Assembly: GCF_003595215.1 (NCBI RefSeq)
Contig: NZ_QYZP01000001.1
Span: forward strand, 930,001 to 994,000
DNA from: Nesterenkonia natronophila
Lineage (GTDB): Bacteria; Actinomycetota; Actinomycetes; Actinomycetales; Micrococcaceae
Reading direction: 5' to 3'
Length of the DNA stretch: 64,000 nucleotides
Shown: piece after piece, positions 18,046-25,229 of the stretch
Numbering within the stretch: position 1 is the stretch's first letter
How the letters are laid out: each line of letters starts with the position of its first letter
Made by a program: the position numbers and the translations under genes
Notes under the pieces: generated by a model
Database searches by the model: none
What the model was told of the DNA's origin: nothing
What the model saw: the letters and a program-made list of their open reading frames with translations, nothing else

Positions 18046-18502
18046 TGTCCACCCCGTACCGAAATCCGCCGAGCGTGCCATCGGTGCGCAGCACGCGATG
18101 GCAGGGCACAAAAAGTGCTGCAGCGTTTTTTGCGCAGGCACCGGCCGCGGCGCGCACAGCCGCAGGACTCCCGGAACGCTGGGCGAACTCGGCGTAGCTC
18201 ACCGGTGTTCCGGGTTCCACCAGACGCAGGGTCTCCCAGGCGTGCTCTCTGTAGGGTCCGGACCGTTGCTGGACCGGCACCGTGCTGGGTGCGTCAACGT
18301 CACCGGCGTAGTATGCGCGCACGGCCTGCTCTGCCTGGCGCGCCACACGATCCGTGGCCGGGGATTGGAGGCGGGCTCTCAGCTGCGGGTGAATGAGCTC
18401 GCCCAGAGCCGCGGCGTCGGACGTCCACCCGGATGCCAGCACAGATCGGTCATCGGCAATGATGGTGAATGGGCCATCCGGGGTGTCGATAGTCGTGTGC
18501 AT
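18011..18502 (-). CDS. ogt: Methylated-DNA--protein-cysteine methyltransferase
   Basis: A 163-residue O6-alkylguanine-DNA alkyltransferase. The active-site motif FVPCHRVLRTDGTLGGFRYG contains the acceptor Cys, and the helix-turn-helix SYAEFAQRSGSPAAVRAAAGACAKN precedes it. It repairs O6-methylguanine by irreversible transfer of the alkyl group to Cys. It is convergent with and overlaps the Ada-AlkA gene. The genes face each other, so coordinated induction would need two promoters. Confidence 0.95.
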   Translation of the reverse strand: MHTTIDTPDGPFTIIADDRSVLASGWTSDAAALGELIHPQLRARLQSPATDRVARQAEQAVRAYYAGDVDAPSTVPVQQRSGPYREHAWETLRLVEPGTPVSYAEFAQRSGSPAAVRAAAGACAKNAAALFVPCHRVLRTDGTLGGFRYGVDIKRSLLDRERR

Positions 18503-18570
18503 AGTTCCATTTTCTCGAGCTGCGGGGACTCGCGTCTAGCAGAAACCGGACCTGGGCCTGCTGTGCGGAC

Positions 18571-18604
18571 ACAAAAATGCCCGAGCAGGCGAACCCGCTC
18601 GGGC
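18571..18604 (-). terminator. Rho-independent terminator of ssrA
   Basis: Read on the minus strand, GCCCGAGC and GCTCGGGC (plus-strand arms 18579-18586 and 18597-18604) form an 8-bp stem with a 10-nt loop, followed by ATTTTTGT. It starts 6 nt after the tmRNA 3' end. Confidence 0.9.
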
Positions 18605-18610
18605 AATCTG

Positions 18611-18983
18611 TGGAGACGGCGGGAATTGAACCCGCGTCCGACCTGGATTTTCGTGGACTTCTACGTGTGTAGTCCGCTGAGCGTGTTACTCGGTCCCAGG
18701 TGTCTCACGGACAAGCACCTGACGGACCCAGCCGCATTTAGTGTCGAGAACTCTCCTTGCGGCGAGAAGAGCACTCCATTGGCCATCTAGCTGATGCCAG
18801 TCACTGAGCCGATGGCAAACTCAGGCTGACAGACTCGCGTCGCTGCTATCAGGCAGCGAGGGCGAAGTCAGTGCGCTTAGATTCGGCACTTATTGGGTTG
18901 CGCAAGGGGTATTTACGTGGTCACTTGGCGTCCACGACACGCTTCTCCACGATCACCTCAGATCGTCGAAACCGATCGTCCCC
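18611..18983 (-). ncRNA. ssrA: Transfer-messenger RNA (tmRNA)
   Basis: The 5' end GGGGACG pairs with CGTCTCC at the 3' end, giving a 7-bp acceptor that includes the G3-U wobble used for alanine charging. The T-arm GCGGGTTCAATTCCCGC sits at the 3' end. The next base after the acceptor is the discriminator A; CCA is not encoded. The 5' part (GGGGACGATCGGTTTCGAC) is the usual actinobacterial tmRNA opening. The tag frame ends at a UGA (18849-18851) followed by UAG and reads NPISAESKRTDFALAA, with the usual ALAA proteolysis signal; the exact resume codon (near 18897-18902) is not certain. It rescues stalled ribosomes with SmpB. Confidence 0.95.
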
Positions 18984-19011
18984 GTATGGAGTTGTCAAAC
19001 CCGTACCCCCG

Positions 19012-19040
19012 CATATAGCGGGTGTATCAGTCTATCTCAA
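19012..19040 (-). promoter_or_regulatory. Candidate ssrA promoter
   Basis: On the minus strand TTGAGA (19035-19040) and TATATG (19012-19017) are separated by 17 bp, a good housekeeping promoter. Transcription would begin near 19005, leaving a leader of about 22 nt to be removed by RNase P. Confidence 0.6.
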
Positions 19041-19078
19041 CAGGTGAAGGACTGTCATAATTCCCACCCCGCCAAAGG

Positions 19079-19483
19079 TCACACAGCCAATTGCCATCCG
19101 AGGACAAGTCCCGCCACTGCGGCCGCCACACCGCAGACCACGTGAATGGACCACATGCCTACTGCTTTCCAACGTGCGCCCGCAGTCCACTTCAGGGCGG
19201 CCCGGAGCGCCACCGTGGCGAAAGTGCTCAACGCCCCGGTGAGGCCCAGAGCCAATAGCCCCACAGCGAATGGCTGCCACTGCGCCTGGTCGTCGGCCGC
19301 ACCGCTGGCCGCCAGCGCGCTGACTAAGCCGACCAAGAGACCGAGGGAGAGGCAGCCAATAGTGTTCGCCAGCAGGATTCCGGCGCGCAGATAGCGATCC
19401 AGCAGAAACCGAGCTATGGCTCCGATGGCGCCTCCGACAGCACCGGCTGCGATCACGCTCACGGTAAGTTCGGGCATCATCAT
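19079..19483 (-). CDS. crcB: Fluoride channel subunit CrcB/Fluc (second copy)
   Basis: A 134-residue protein with four membrane helices, the size of a single Fluc subunit. GGAIGAIARFLLDRYL, LLANTIGCLSLGLLVG and GLTGALSTFATVALRA match the family, though the usual TFSTF-type motif of helix 3 is altered to STFAT. Fluc channels are antiparallel dimers that export fluoride; Gram-positive bacteria often encode two subunits that pair as a heterodimer. Its ATG overlaps the stop of the other crcB by 4 bp, which supports joint production. Confidence 0.88.
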   Translation of the reverse strand: MMMPELTVSVIAAGAVGGAIGAIARFLLDRYLRAGILLANTIGCLSLGLLVGLVSALAASGAADDQAQWQPFAVGLLALGLTGALSTFATVALRAALKWTAGARWKAVGMWSIHVVCGVAAAVAGLVLGWQLAV

Positions 19484-19998
19484 GAGCGATCACCTTCCTG
19501 AGTGCGCGCCCTGTCACCGGAGTACCCGAACATCGCTCGGCCCACAGCGATTCCCGCCGCCGCGGCAGCTGTGCAGAAGATCATGGAAATCACCAGGTAG
19601 GCGCCTGCCTCCCAGATCTCCGGAGGCACCACCTGTGTCGACGCCATCTGGGCGAAGATATCGGGCTGCTGCACGGAAGCGCCCGCCAGGATGACTGAGG
19701 AGAAAGTAGTGAAAGACCCCAGGAAACCGGTGCCCACGACCGGAAGTGTCCAGCGAGGGAGGCCGGGCCAAGCGTAGGAGAAGCCGAAAAGTACCCCTAA
19801 CCCCGCCGAGCCGGTGAGGTTCACCAGTAAAGTGATCCAGGGAAATCGCATGAACTGTTCATCCGAGAGTTGGACCAACACGAGCCGGAGCACAGCGCCG
19901 CACGCGCCGGCGAGGGCGATCCAAGCCACCAAGGCAGGCAGCGATAACTCTCTTCTGCCAGACGGTTCACGTCCGACAACTTCCTCGGATGTAGGCAC
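19480..19998 (-). CDS. crcB: Fluoride channel subunit CrcB/Fluc (first copy)
   Basis: GTG at 19996-19998 is taken as the start, giving 172 residues and a 22-bp gap after mntR; the longest frame would run about 80 bp into mntR. Four membrane helices are present with ITLLVNLTGSAGLGVLFG and the conserved GFLGSFTTFSS motif (Phe residues and polar track of the fluoride pore). A polar C-terminal tail of about 15 residues follows helix 4. It is the likely heterodimer partner of the downstream copy. No fluoride riboswitch is visible ahead of it, so expression probably depends on the upstream metal-transport operon. Confidence 0.85.
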   Translation of the reverse strand: MPTSEEVVGREPSGRRELSLPALVAWIALAGACGAVLRLVLVQLSDEQFMRFPWITLLVNLTGSAGLGVLFGFSYAWPGLPRWTLPVVGTGFLGSFTTFSSVILAGASVQQPDIFAQMASTQVVPPEIWEAGAYLVISMIFCTAAAAAGIAVGRAMFGYSGDRARTQEGDRS

Positions 19999-20020
19999 GG
20001 GGTACAGGATAGACCGTCGG

Positions 20021-20740
20021 TCAGCGGGCGGTGACGCTGACGCGCACGGCATGGGCGATCTCATGGCCGATCGAGACGTTGCGCTCCCCGTGAGGCCCAC
20101 TGATCACCACATCTCCGTTTGCAGAGGCCACCACAGTCACCGCGGACCCGATCGGCACATCCTGCTCGTCGAGAACGCGCAGCGCCGCTGGAACACTGTC
20201 ATCGACCTGCTCCACGCGCACCTCAACCTCGGCCGGGACTTGGCATAGCAGAGTGGTCTCTGGATAGCTTAGGCTCAGCTCTCGGGTGGGGATCGGATCA
20301 CCATGCGGGTCGGTGACGGGGTGCCCTAGTCTTGCGTCGAGCCGCTCGATGAATGTCTCCGAGACCGCGTGCTCCAGGCGCTCCGCCTCATCGTGGACCT
20401 CGTCCCAGGAGTAACCCATTTCACGGACCAGCCACGTCTCAATCAAACGATGCCGACGGACCATCGCCAATGCAAGCTTCCGACCCCGCTCAGTGAGCCG
20501 GACCGGCGCATAGGGCGTATGGTCCACCAGCCCCTGCTCCGCCATCTTGCGAATCATCAACGAGACGGACGGGTTCGAGACACCCAGAGTCTTGGCCAGT
20601 GCGCTGGCGGTGACGTCGGCACCTTCCCACTCTGCCAACCCGTAGATGGTCTTCGCATAGTCCTCCACTGACGTCGTGGCTGGTGCAGCAGCGCCGGTCG
20701 AGGGGAGGGTCGAACGGCCCTGGGCTGAAGTGCGTGGCAT
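20021..20740 (-). CDS. mntR: DtxR/MntR-family metal-dependent repressor
   Basis: A 239-residue DtxR-family protein. The winged helix-turn-helix is at about 25-90 (VTASALAKTLGVSNPSVSLMIRKMAEQGLV). The metal-binding and dimerisation domain follows (MVRRHRLIETWLVREMGYSWDEVHDEAERLEHAVS, with the family's conserved Glu and His ligands). A C-terminal SH3-like FeoA domain ends the protein. It lies 40 bp behind the permease gene of the metal ABC importer, on the same strand. A DtxR-type palindrome stands before the first gene of that operon, so it probably represses manganese or iron uptake when metal is plentiful. Whether Mn or Fe is the corepressor cannot be read with certainty. Confidence 0.88.
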   Translation of the reverse strand: MPRTSAQGRSTLPSTGAAAPATTSVEDYAKTIYGLAEWEGADVTASALAKTLGVSNPSVSLMIRKMAEQGLVDHTPYAPVRLTERGRKLALAMVRRHRLIETWLVREMGYSWDEVHDEAERLEHAVSETFIERLDARLGHPVTDPHGDPIPTRELSLSYPETTLLCQVPAEVEVRVEQVDDSVPAALRVLDEQDVPIGSAVTVVASANGDVVISGPHGERNVSIGHEIAHAVRVSVTAR

Positions 20741-20780
20741 AGGACCATTCTGCCAGCCTCAGTGCCAGCGACGCAGGGGT

Positions 20781-21644
20781 TCACACCGCAACGGCGTCAG
20801 ACGGCCGACGACGCCGCCACGCCTGTGCGATCACCCCTCGCCTGGGGGAGAGGAAGTAGGCCAACGCGAACTGAGCCGTGGCAGCGAGCACAATGGCTCC
20901 ACCGGTGGAGACGTCCCACCAGTAGCTGGCGTAGACGCCCGCGACAGCGGCCACCGCGCCCACCCCCGCCGAGAGCGCGAGCATCGCCCCGAAGCTGCGA
21001 ACCACGAGGAATGCGGTGGCGCCGGGAATCACCAGTGCGGCGACCACCAGAATCACCCCGAGGGTCTGCAGTGCCGTGACCGTGGTCAGCGCCAGAAGTG
21101 CCAGCAGGACGCCGGTGAGGGCACCCACCGGGAGGCCGATGGCCCGGGCGTAGGTCCGGTCAAACGCAAGAAGGGTGAAGTCGCGGCGCTTGAGCAGCAG
21201 CACGGCTGCAGTCACTGTCCCGAGCGCGGCTACCTGGTAAAGATCGGCACGTGAGGTCCCCAGGACGTTGCCGAAGAGGATGTGCTGCAGGTGGGTCTGG
21301 GTGGTGACTGTTGACATCAGAACCAGCCCGAGGGCGAACAGTGAGGTGAACACCACCCCAATGGTCGTATCGCGTTTGAGTGCCGTGGTCTGGCCGAGGA
21401 TCCCTATCAGAGCGACAGCGGCCAACCCGAAGATGAAGGCACCGATTCCTAAGGGGACGCCAACGATGAAAGCAAGTACAACGCCGGGGAGGATCGAATG
21501 TGCTACCGCCTCTCCCATGAGCGACCAGCCCATGAGCACCAGCCATGCAGAGAGCATGCCGCAGACTGCGGCAGAGATGACCGCCACCGCCAGTGCGTTC
21601 TGCATAAAAGGGTATTGCAGGGGAGTCACCAGCAGATCGATCAT
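20781..21644 (-). CDS. Metal ABC transporter permease (MntB/ZnuB family)
   Basis: A 287-residue membrane protein with eight or nine helices from the ABC-3 permease family. Landmarks are YPFMQNALAVAVISAAVCGMLSAWLVL, MGEAVAHSILPGV (contact with the ATPase) and LKRRDFTLLAFD. It forms the membrane channel for the divalent metal delivered by the lipoprotein gene of the same operon. The ATG overlaps the ATPase stop by 4 bp. Confidence 0.92.
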   Translation of the reverse strand: MIDLLVTPLQYPFMQNALAVAVISAAVCGMLSAWLVLMGWSLMGEAVAHSILPGVVLAFIVGVPLGIGAFIFGLAAVALIGILGQTTALKRDTTIGVVFTSLFALGLVLMSTVTTQTHLQHILFGNVLGTSRADLYQVAALGTVTAAVLLLKRRDFTLLAFDRTYARAIGLPVGALTGVLLALLALTTVTALQTLGVILVVAALVIPGATAFLVVRSFGAMLALSAGVGAVAAVAGVYASYWWDVSTGGAIVLAATAQFALAYFLSPRRGVIAQAWRRRRPSDAVAV

Positions 21645-22372
21645 GACAAGGCTTCTCCGAATGCCTGCGCCAGCTTCTCATCGGTCAGCACCACTTTGGG
21701 CGGCCCCGCCGCCAAGACTTTGCGGTGGAGCAGTATCACCTCATCGGCGAGGCTGTGCACACCTTCGAGGTGGTGGGTGGAGATCAGCACTGTGGTTCCT
21801 GAGGACTTAAGGTCGTGCAGCACCTGGGTGATGAGTTGTTCGCTAGTGCGGTCCACCCCGGCAAAGGGTTCATCCAAGAGCATCAGCGGCGCGCGCTGAG
21901 CCAACGCGCGGGCCACGAACGCTCGTTTCCGCTGCCCGCCTGACAGCTCTCCGATCGACCGCCTGCGGATGTCGCTCAACCGGGTCTGCTCCAGAGAGTG
22001 GTCCACCGCATCCCGGTCAGCGGGCCGGGTGAGGCGGAGGAAACCCATGTGCGGGTATCTGCCCATCATGACCACCTGCTCAACAGTGACAGGGAAGGTG
22101 GGATCGATCACTTCATGCTGCGGCACGTAGGAGACCAGGTTGCGGCGTCGTGCCCGAGCGGAGTCCGTTCCGAAGATGCGTATGCGCCCCTTGGAGGCCG
22201 GCACCATCCCCAGCAGTGCGGAGAAGAGAGTGGACTTTCCGGATCCGTTGGCACCCAGCAGCGCGGTCACAGTTGCTGGAGCCAGACCAAGACTGACGTC
22301 CTCCAGTGCGGTGACTCCGGGGTAGCCCGCGGTGAGGGACTCGACTAAGACCGGTATGGGTGCAGTATTCAC
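21641..22372 (-). CDS. Metal ABC transporter ATP-binding protein
   Basis: A 243-residue ABC ATPase with Walker A GANGSGKST (about 35-43), Q-loop YVPQHEVIDPTFPVTVEQVV, signature ELSGGQRKRAFVARALAQ, Walker B LMLLDEPFAGVD and the switch His in STHHLEGV. The sequence around the Q-loop (DPTFPVTVEQVVMMGRYPHMG) is typical of manganese/zinc importers. It sits 6 bp after the binding-protein gene. Confidence 0.93.
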   Translation of the reverse strand: MNTAPIPVLVESLTAGYPGVTALEDVSLGLAPATVTALLGANGSGKSTLFSALLGMVPASKGRIRIFGTDSARARRRNLVSYVPQHEVIDPTFPVTVEQVVMMGRYPHMGFLRLTRPADRDAVDHSLEQTRLSDIRRRSIGELSGGQRKRAFVARALAQRAPLMLLDEPFAGVDRTSEQLITQVLHDLKSSGTTVLISTHHLEGVHSLADEVILLHRKVLAAGPPKVVLTDEKLAQAFGEALS

Positions 22373-22378
22373 CTGAGC

Positions 22379-23296
22379 TCACTCCGCCTGGCTCAGTATG
22401 GTGTCCGTTGTGTGCTGCAGGAGCTCGAGGTGGGTGGGTGCGGGGCCGTCGTCGTCGGTCAACGAATCCACGTAGAGGGGGCCGGCAAGCTCTGCACCGG
22501 TGGTTTCGGCGACTTGGGATTGGGCCGCGTCATTGACGGTTGACTCGCAGAAGATAGTCTCAACGCGGTGCTCTTCGATGAATCGAATCTGCGCCTCCAC
22601 CTGCTGGGGGGTACCTTCGTTCTCGGCGTTGAGCGGCCAGAGGTAGTGCTCGGTAAGCCCCAAATCGTCCGCGAGGTACCCGAAGGCGCCCTCACAGGTG
22701 ACCAGCACTGGGTCGGACGCTGCTGCAGCATGGGAACGGAACTCTTCAGCGAGTGCCTGCAGCTCGGCCCGGTAGTCCGCTGCATGCTCTGTGAAGCGCT
22801 CCGCGTCCGCCGGCGCGAGTTCGCTGAGGGCGGACTCAATGTTGTCGACGTAGATCAGTGACTGCTCCGGAGAGATCCAGCCGTGCGGATCAGTCGGCAA
22901 ATGTGAACCTGTTCCCGGATCATCCGGATGGCCCGGAAGCCTCGTGATGGGGCGGGCGTGCATGCCCTCGGAGGCGGTGACGGTGGGCGCGTCCGAGTGG
23001 GCTGTGAACTGGTCGAACCATTCTTCCAACCCCAGACCATTCTCGATGATCAGGTCAGCATCAGCCGCGGCCTGCACGTCCGAGGGGGTGGGATCGTATT
23101 CGTGCACTTCAGCACCAATAGGAGTAATGGAGCGCACCTGAACGCTGTCTCCAGCAATTGTCTCGGTCATATCGGCGAGAACTGAGAAGGTGGTCACCAC
23201 CATTGGGGTGCCCTCTGTGGTGTCAGGTTGATCTTGGACACATCCTGTGAGGGCCAAGATGCTGATAGCCGGGACTGCCAGAGAATACTTGGGCAT
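22379..23296 (-). CDS. Metal ABC transporter substrate-binding lipoprotein (Mn/Fe type)
   Basis: A 305-residue cluster A-I binding protein. The lipobox ALTGC places the lipidated Cys at residue 19. Expected metal ligands are His in GAEVHEYDP, His in DPHGWISPE, Glu in CEGAFGYL and Asp in YVDSLTDDDG. The His-His-Glu-Asp set is typical of Mn/Fe rather than Zn proteins. It captures metal outside the membrane and passes it to the permease. It is the first gene of the importer operon. A TAGAGT -10 box lies 6 nt before the ATG, overlapped upstream by a DtxR-type operator. Confidence 0.92.
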   Translation of the reverse strand: MPKYSLAVPAISILALTGCVQDQPDTTEGTPMVVTTFSVLADMTETIAGDSVQVRSITPIGAEVHEYDPTPSDVQAAADADLIIENGLGLEEWFDQFTAHSDAPTVTASEGMHARPITRLPGHPDDPGTGSHLPTDPHGWISPEQSLIYVDNIESALSELAPADAERFTEHAADYRAELQALAEEFRSHAAAASDPVLVTCEGAFGYLADDLGLTEHYLWPLNAENEGTPQQVEAQIRFIEEHRVETIFCESTVNDAAQSQVAETTGAELAGPLYVDSLTDDDGPAPTHLELLQHTTDTILSQAE

Positions 23297-23311
23297 GCCC
23301 CTACTCTAAAG

Positions 23312-23325
23312 TTAGACATGCCTAA
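23312..23325. promoter_or_regulatory. DtxR/MntR-type operator ahead of the metal importer operon
   Basis: TTAGACATGCCTAA has TTAG and CTAA arms around a 6-bp centre, the core of DtxR-family boxes. It lies 15 bp before the binding-protein ATG, in the spacer between a possible -35 and the TAGAGT -10 (23303-23308 on the minus strand), so a bound repressor would block the promoter. It also covers the hisN stop codon. Confidence 0.7.
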
Positions 23326-24143
23326 AAGTCGAACGTCGGCTCGTTGGGCTGGGACTGAAGGGCTTGAAGGGCCTCGCTGTGAAGTCGACCGTTGGTCGCG
23401 AGTGCGTTGGGCCCGGTGCAGCCTGGGTCGTTGTCCAGGGAGGTGAACTGTCCACCCGCCTCGGTGACAATCGGGACTAGGGCCGCCATGTCGTAGAGCT
23501 CCAGCTCGGGTTCGGCAGCAATGTCGACGCTGCCTTCGGCAACCATGCAGTAGGACCAGAAATCACCGTAGGCACGGGTGCGCCAGACATTCTTGGTCAG
23601 GGTGAGGAACTGGTCGATGCGGTCAATGTCCCGCCATCCGTCCAGCGAGGAGTACGAGAAGCTCGCATCGGCGAGGTTCGAGACCTGGGAAACAGCGAGG
23701 TGTTTGGCGGCTGAGAGGGATTTTCCGGTGTACGCGCCTCCGCCCTGGGCGGCCCACCAGCGCCGTCCGAGGGCGGGCGATGAGACGAGTCCGACCACGG
23801 GCTCGCCATGATCTGTCAACGCGATGAGTGTGGCCCAGACGGGCACGCCGCGGATGAAATTCTTGGTCCCGTCGATGGGGTCGATGACCCATCGCCGGGG
23901 ACCGGAGCCGGTCTCGCCGTACTCCTCTCCGTAGACCGCATCTCTGCCGCGTGCTCTGGCAAGCTGTGCTCGGATCAGCTCCTCGGCCTCCCGGTCGGCG
24001 ACCGTCACCGGAGTCAGGTCAGGTTTGGTCTCTACGGTGAAGTCCATCCGGTTGAAGTGCCGCATGGTTTGTGCGTCGACCGCATCGGCGATCATATGGG
24101 CCAGACGAAGGTCTTCGGTGTAGGGGCTGGAAGCAAGGCTCAT
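23322..24143 (-). CDS. hisN: Histidinol-phosphatase, inositol monophosphatase type
   Basis: A 273-residue member of the inositol monophosphatase fold. The metal site is built from GEEYG (first Glu), WVIDPIDGTKNFIRG and the late Asp in ELYDMAALVPIVTEAGG. The WATLIAL and YGDFWSYCMVAEGSVDIAAEPE segments match actinobacterial HisN, which removes phosphate from histidinol phosphate in histidine synthesis. It is last in the DoxX-aroA-rsgA-hisN run, 9 bp after rsgA. Its final codons overlap the metal operator of the next operon. Confidence 0.88.
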   Translation of the reverse strand: MSLASSPYTEDLRLAHMIADAVDAQTMRHFNRMDFTVETKPDLTPVTVADREAEELIRAQLARARGRDAVYGEEYGETGSGPRRWVIDPIDGTKNFIRGVPVWATLIALTDHGEPVVGLVSSPALGRRWWAAQGGGAYTGKSLSAAKHLAVSQVSNLADASFSYSSLDGWRDIDRIDQFLTLTKNVWRTRAYGDFWSYCMVAEGSVDIAAEPELELYDMAALVPIVTEAGGQFTSLDNDPGCTGPNALATNGRLHSEALQALQSQPNEPTFDF

Positions 24144-24152
24144 GGCCTTACT

Positions 24153-25229
24153 CTACGGTGCTCCGAGGCGTTTCTCGCTCTCATCCTCGGGGCTGCCAGC
24201 GAGTGAATGGAGCAGGCTCCGCAGGCTGGCCAGGCGCGCTGGACCGTGACGGCCGGCGTGACCCCCCGCGACCCATTCATCCAGCGCGCAGCCCCCCGAC
24301 GGCGACTCATGCCGACAGCCGGGCTCGCAGGAGGCAGAACCCTCGACGAGATCTTCAAAGGCACCCAGTACGTCATCCGGGTGGACGTGTGCGAGACCGA
24401 AGCTGCGTACTCCGGGGGTGTCCACGACCCAGCCGTCAGGAGGCACTCGCAGAGCCACTGCGGAGGATGAGGTGTGCCGTCCCCTCCCGGTGACCGCATT
24501 CACTCCGCCGGTGGCGCGGTCGGCCCCGGTGAGGGCATTGACAATCGTCGACTTCCCGACTCCCGAATGTCCGATGAGGACCGTGACCTGTGCAGCCAGA
24601 ATCGTGCGGAGCTGGTCTAGGGCCGCGGGGGAGAGTTGCTGACGCTCCTCGTGACCGGAGATGACAATGGGCAGGTCAAGTTCGGCATAGTGCGTCACGA
24701 GCCCTGCCGGATCTGCGGGATTGGGGGCCAGATCGGCTTTCGTAATGAGCAGAATGGGTTTGACTCCGGCGTCATAGGCGGCGGCCAGGGCTCGGTCAAC
24801 AAAACCCGTACGGGGTGCGGGTTCCGCCGAGGCAACCACTATCAGCAATTGGTCTGCGTTTGCGACAATGACTCGTTCCGCCTCGTCGGTGTCGTCCGCA
24901 GAACGGCGAAGCAGGGTGTGGCGCTCTTCGATGCGCACCAGGCGAGCTAGGGTGCCGGTAGCCGCGGTGGTGTCGCCGACGAGCCGCACGATGTCGCCGG
25001 GGACGACCGGTGACCGGCGCAGGGCCTTAGCCCGCATTGCAGTCACCACGCGTTCGGGGGCAGATCCGGTGGCCTCAATGAAACACGTGTAGCGGCCACG
25101 ATCCACTTGGACCACACGCGCCAGTTCAGCGTGAGAGTAGTCCGGCGTCTCTTTCGTGCGGGGACGGGACCCGCGCTTATTGGGCCGCACCCGCGCGCGG
25201 GATTCGTCCCATGAGTCCCAACGATTCAT
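24153..25229 (-). CDS. rsgA: Ribosome small-subunit-dependent GTPase A
   Basis: ATG at 25227-25229 overlaps the aroA stop (ATGA) and is preferred to a GTG at 25250. The 358-residue protein has an N-terminal OB fold, then a circularly permuted GTPase: the G4 motif TKAD comes before the P-loop GHSGVGKST, and the G3 motif DTPG follows. A C-terminal zinc site (SCEPGCRHESPSGGC) completes RsgA. It is a late 30S assembly factor whose GTPase is stimulated by the ribosome. The aroA-rsgA order is common in actinobacteria. Confidence 0.95.
   Translation of the reverse strand: MNRWDSWDESRARVRPNKRGSRPRTKETPDYSHAELARVVQVDRGRYTCFIEATGSAPERVVTAMRAKALRRSPVVPGDIVRLVGDTTAATGTLARLVRIEERHTLLRRSADDTDEAERVIVANADQLLIVVASAEPAPRTGFVDRALAAAYDAGVKPILLITKADLAPNPADPAGLVTHYAELDLPIVISGHEERQQLSPAALDQLRTILAAQVTVLIGHSGVGKSTIVNALTGADRATGGVNAVTGRGRHTSSSAVALRVPPDGWVVDTPGVRSFGLAHVHPDDVLGAFEDLVEGSASCEPGCRHESPSGGCALDEWVAGGHAGRHGPARLASLRSLLHSLAGSPEDESEKRLGAP

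Noticed and set aside
18611..18640. A separate minus-strand tRNA gene (T-arm and acceptor end)
   Set aside because: The T-arm belongs to the 3' end of tmRNA; there is no D-arm or anticodon arm beside it, and the pairing 5' end lies 370 nt away.
19480..20100. Fluoride riboswitch ahead of the crcB pair
   Set aside because: The upstream sequence is the mntR coding region with a 22-bp gap; there is no room for the conserved fluoride pseudoknot and none was seen.
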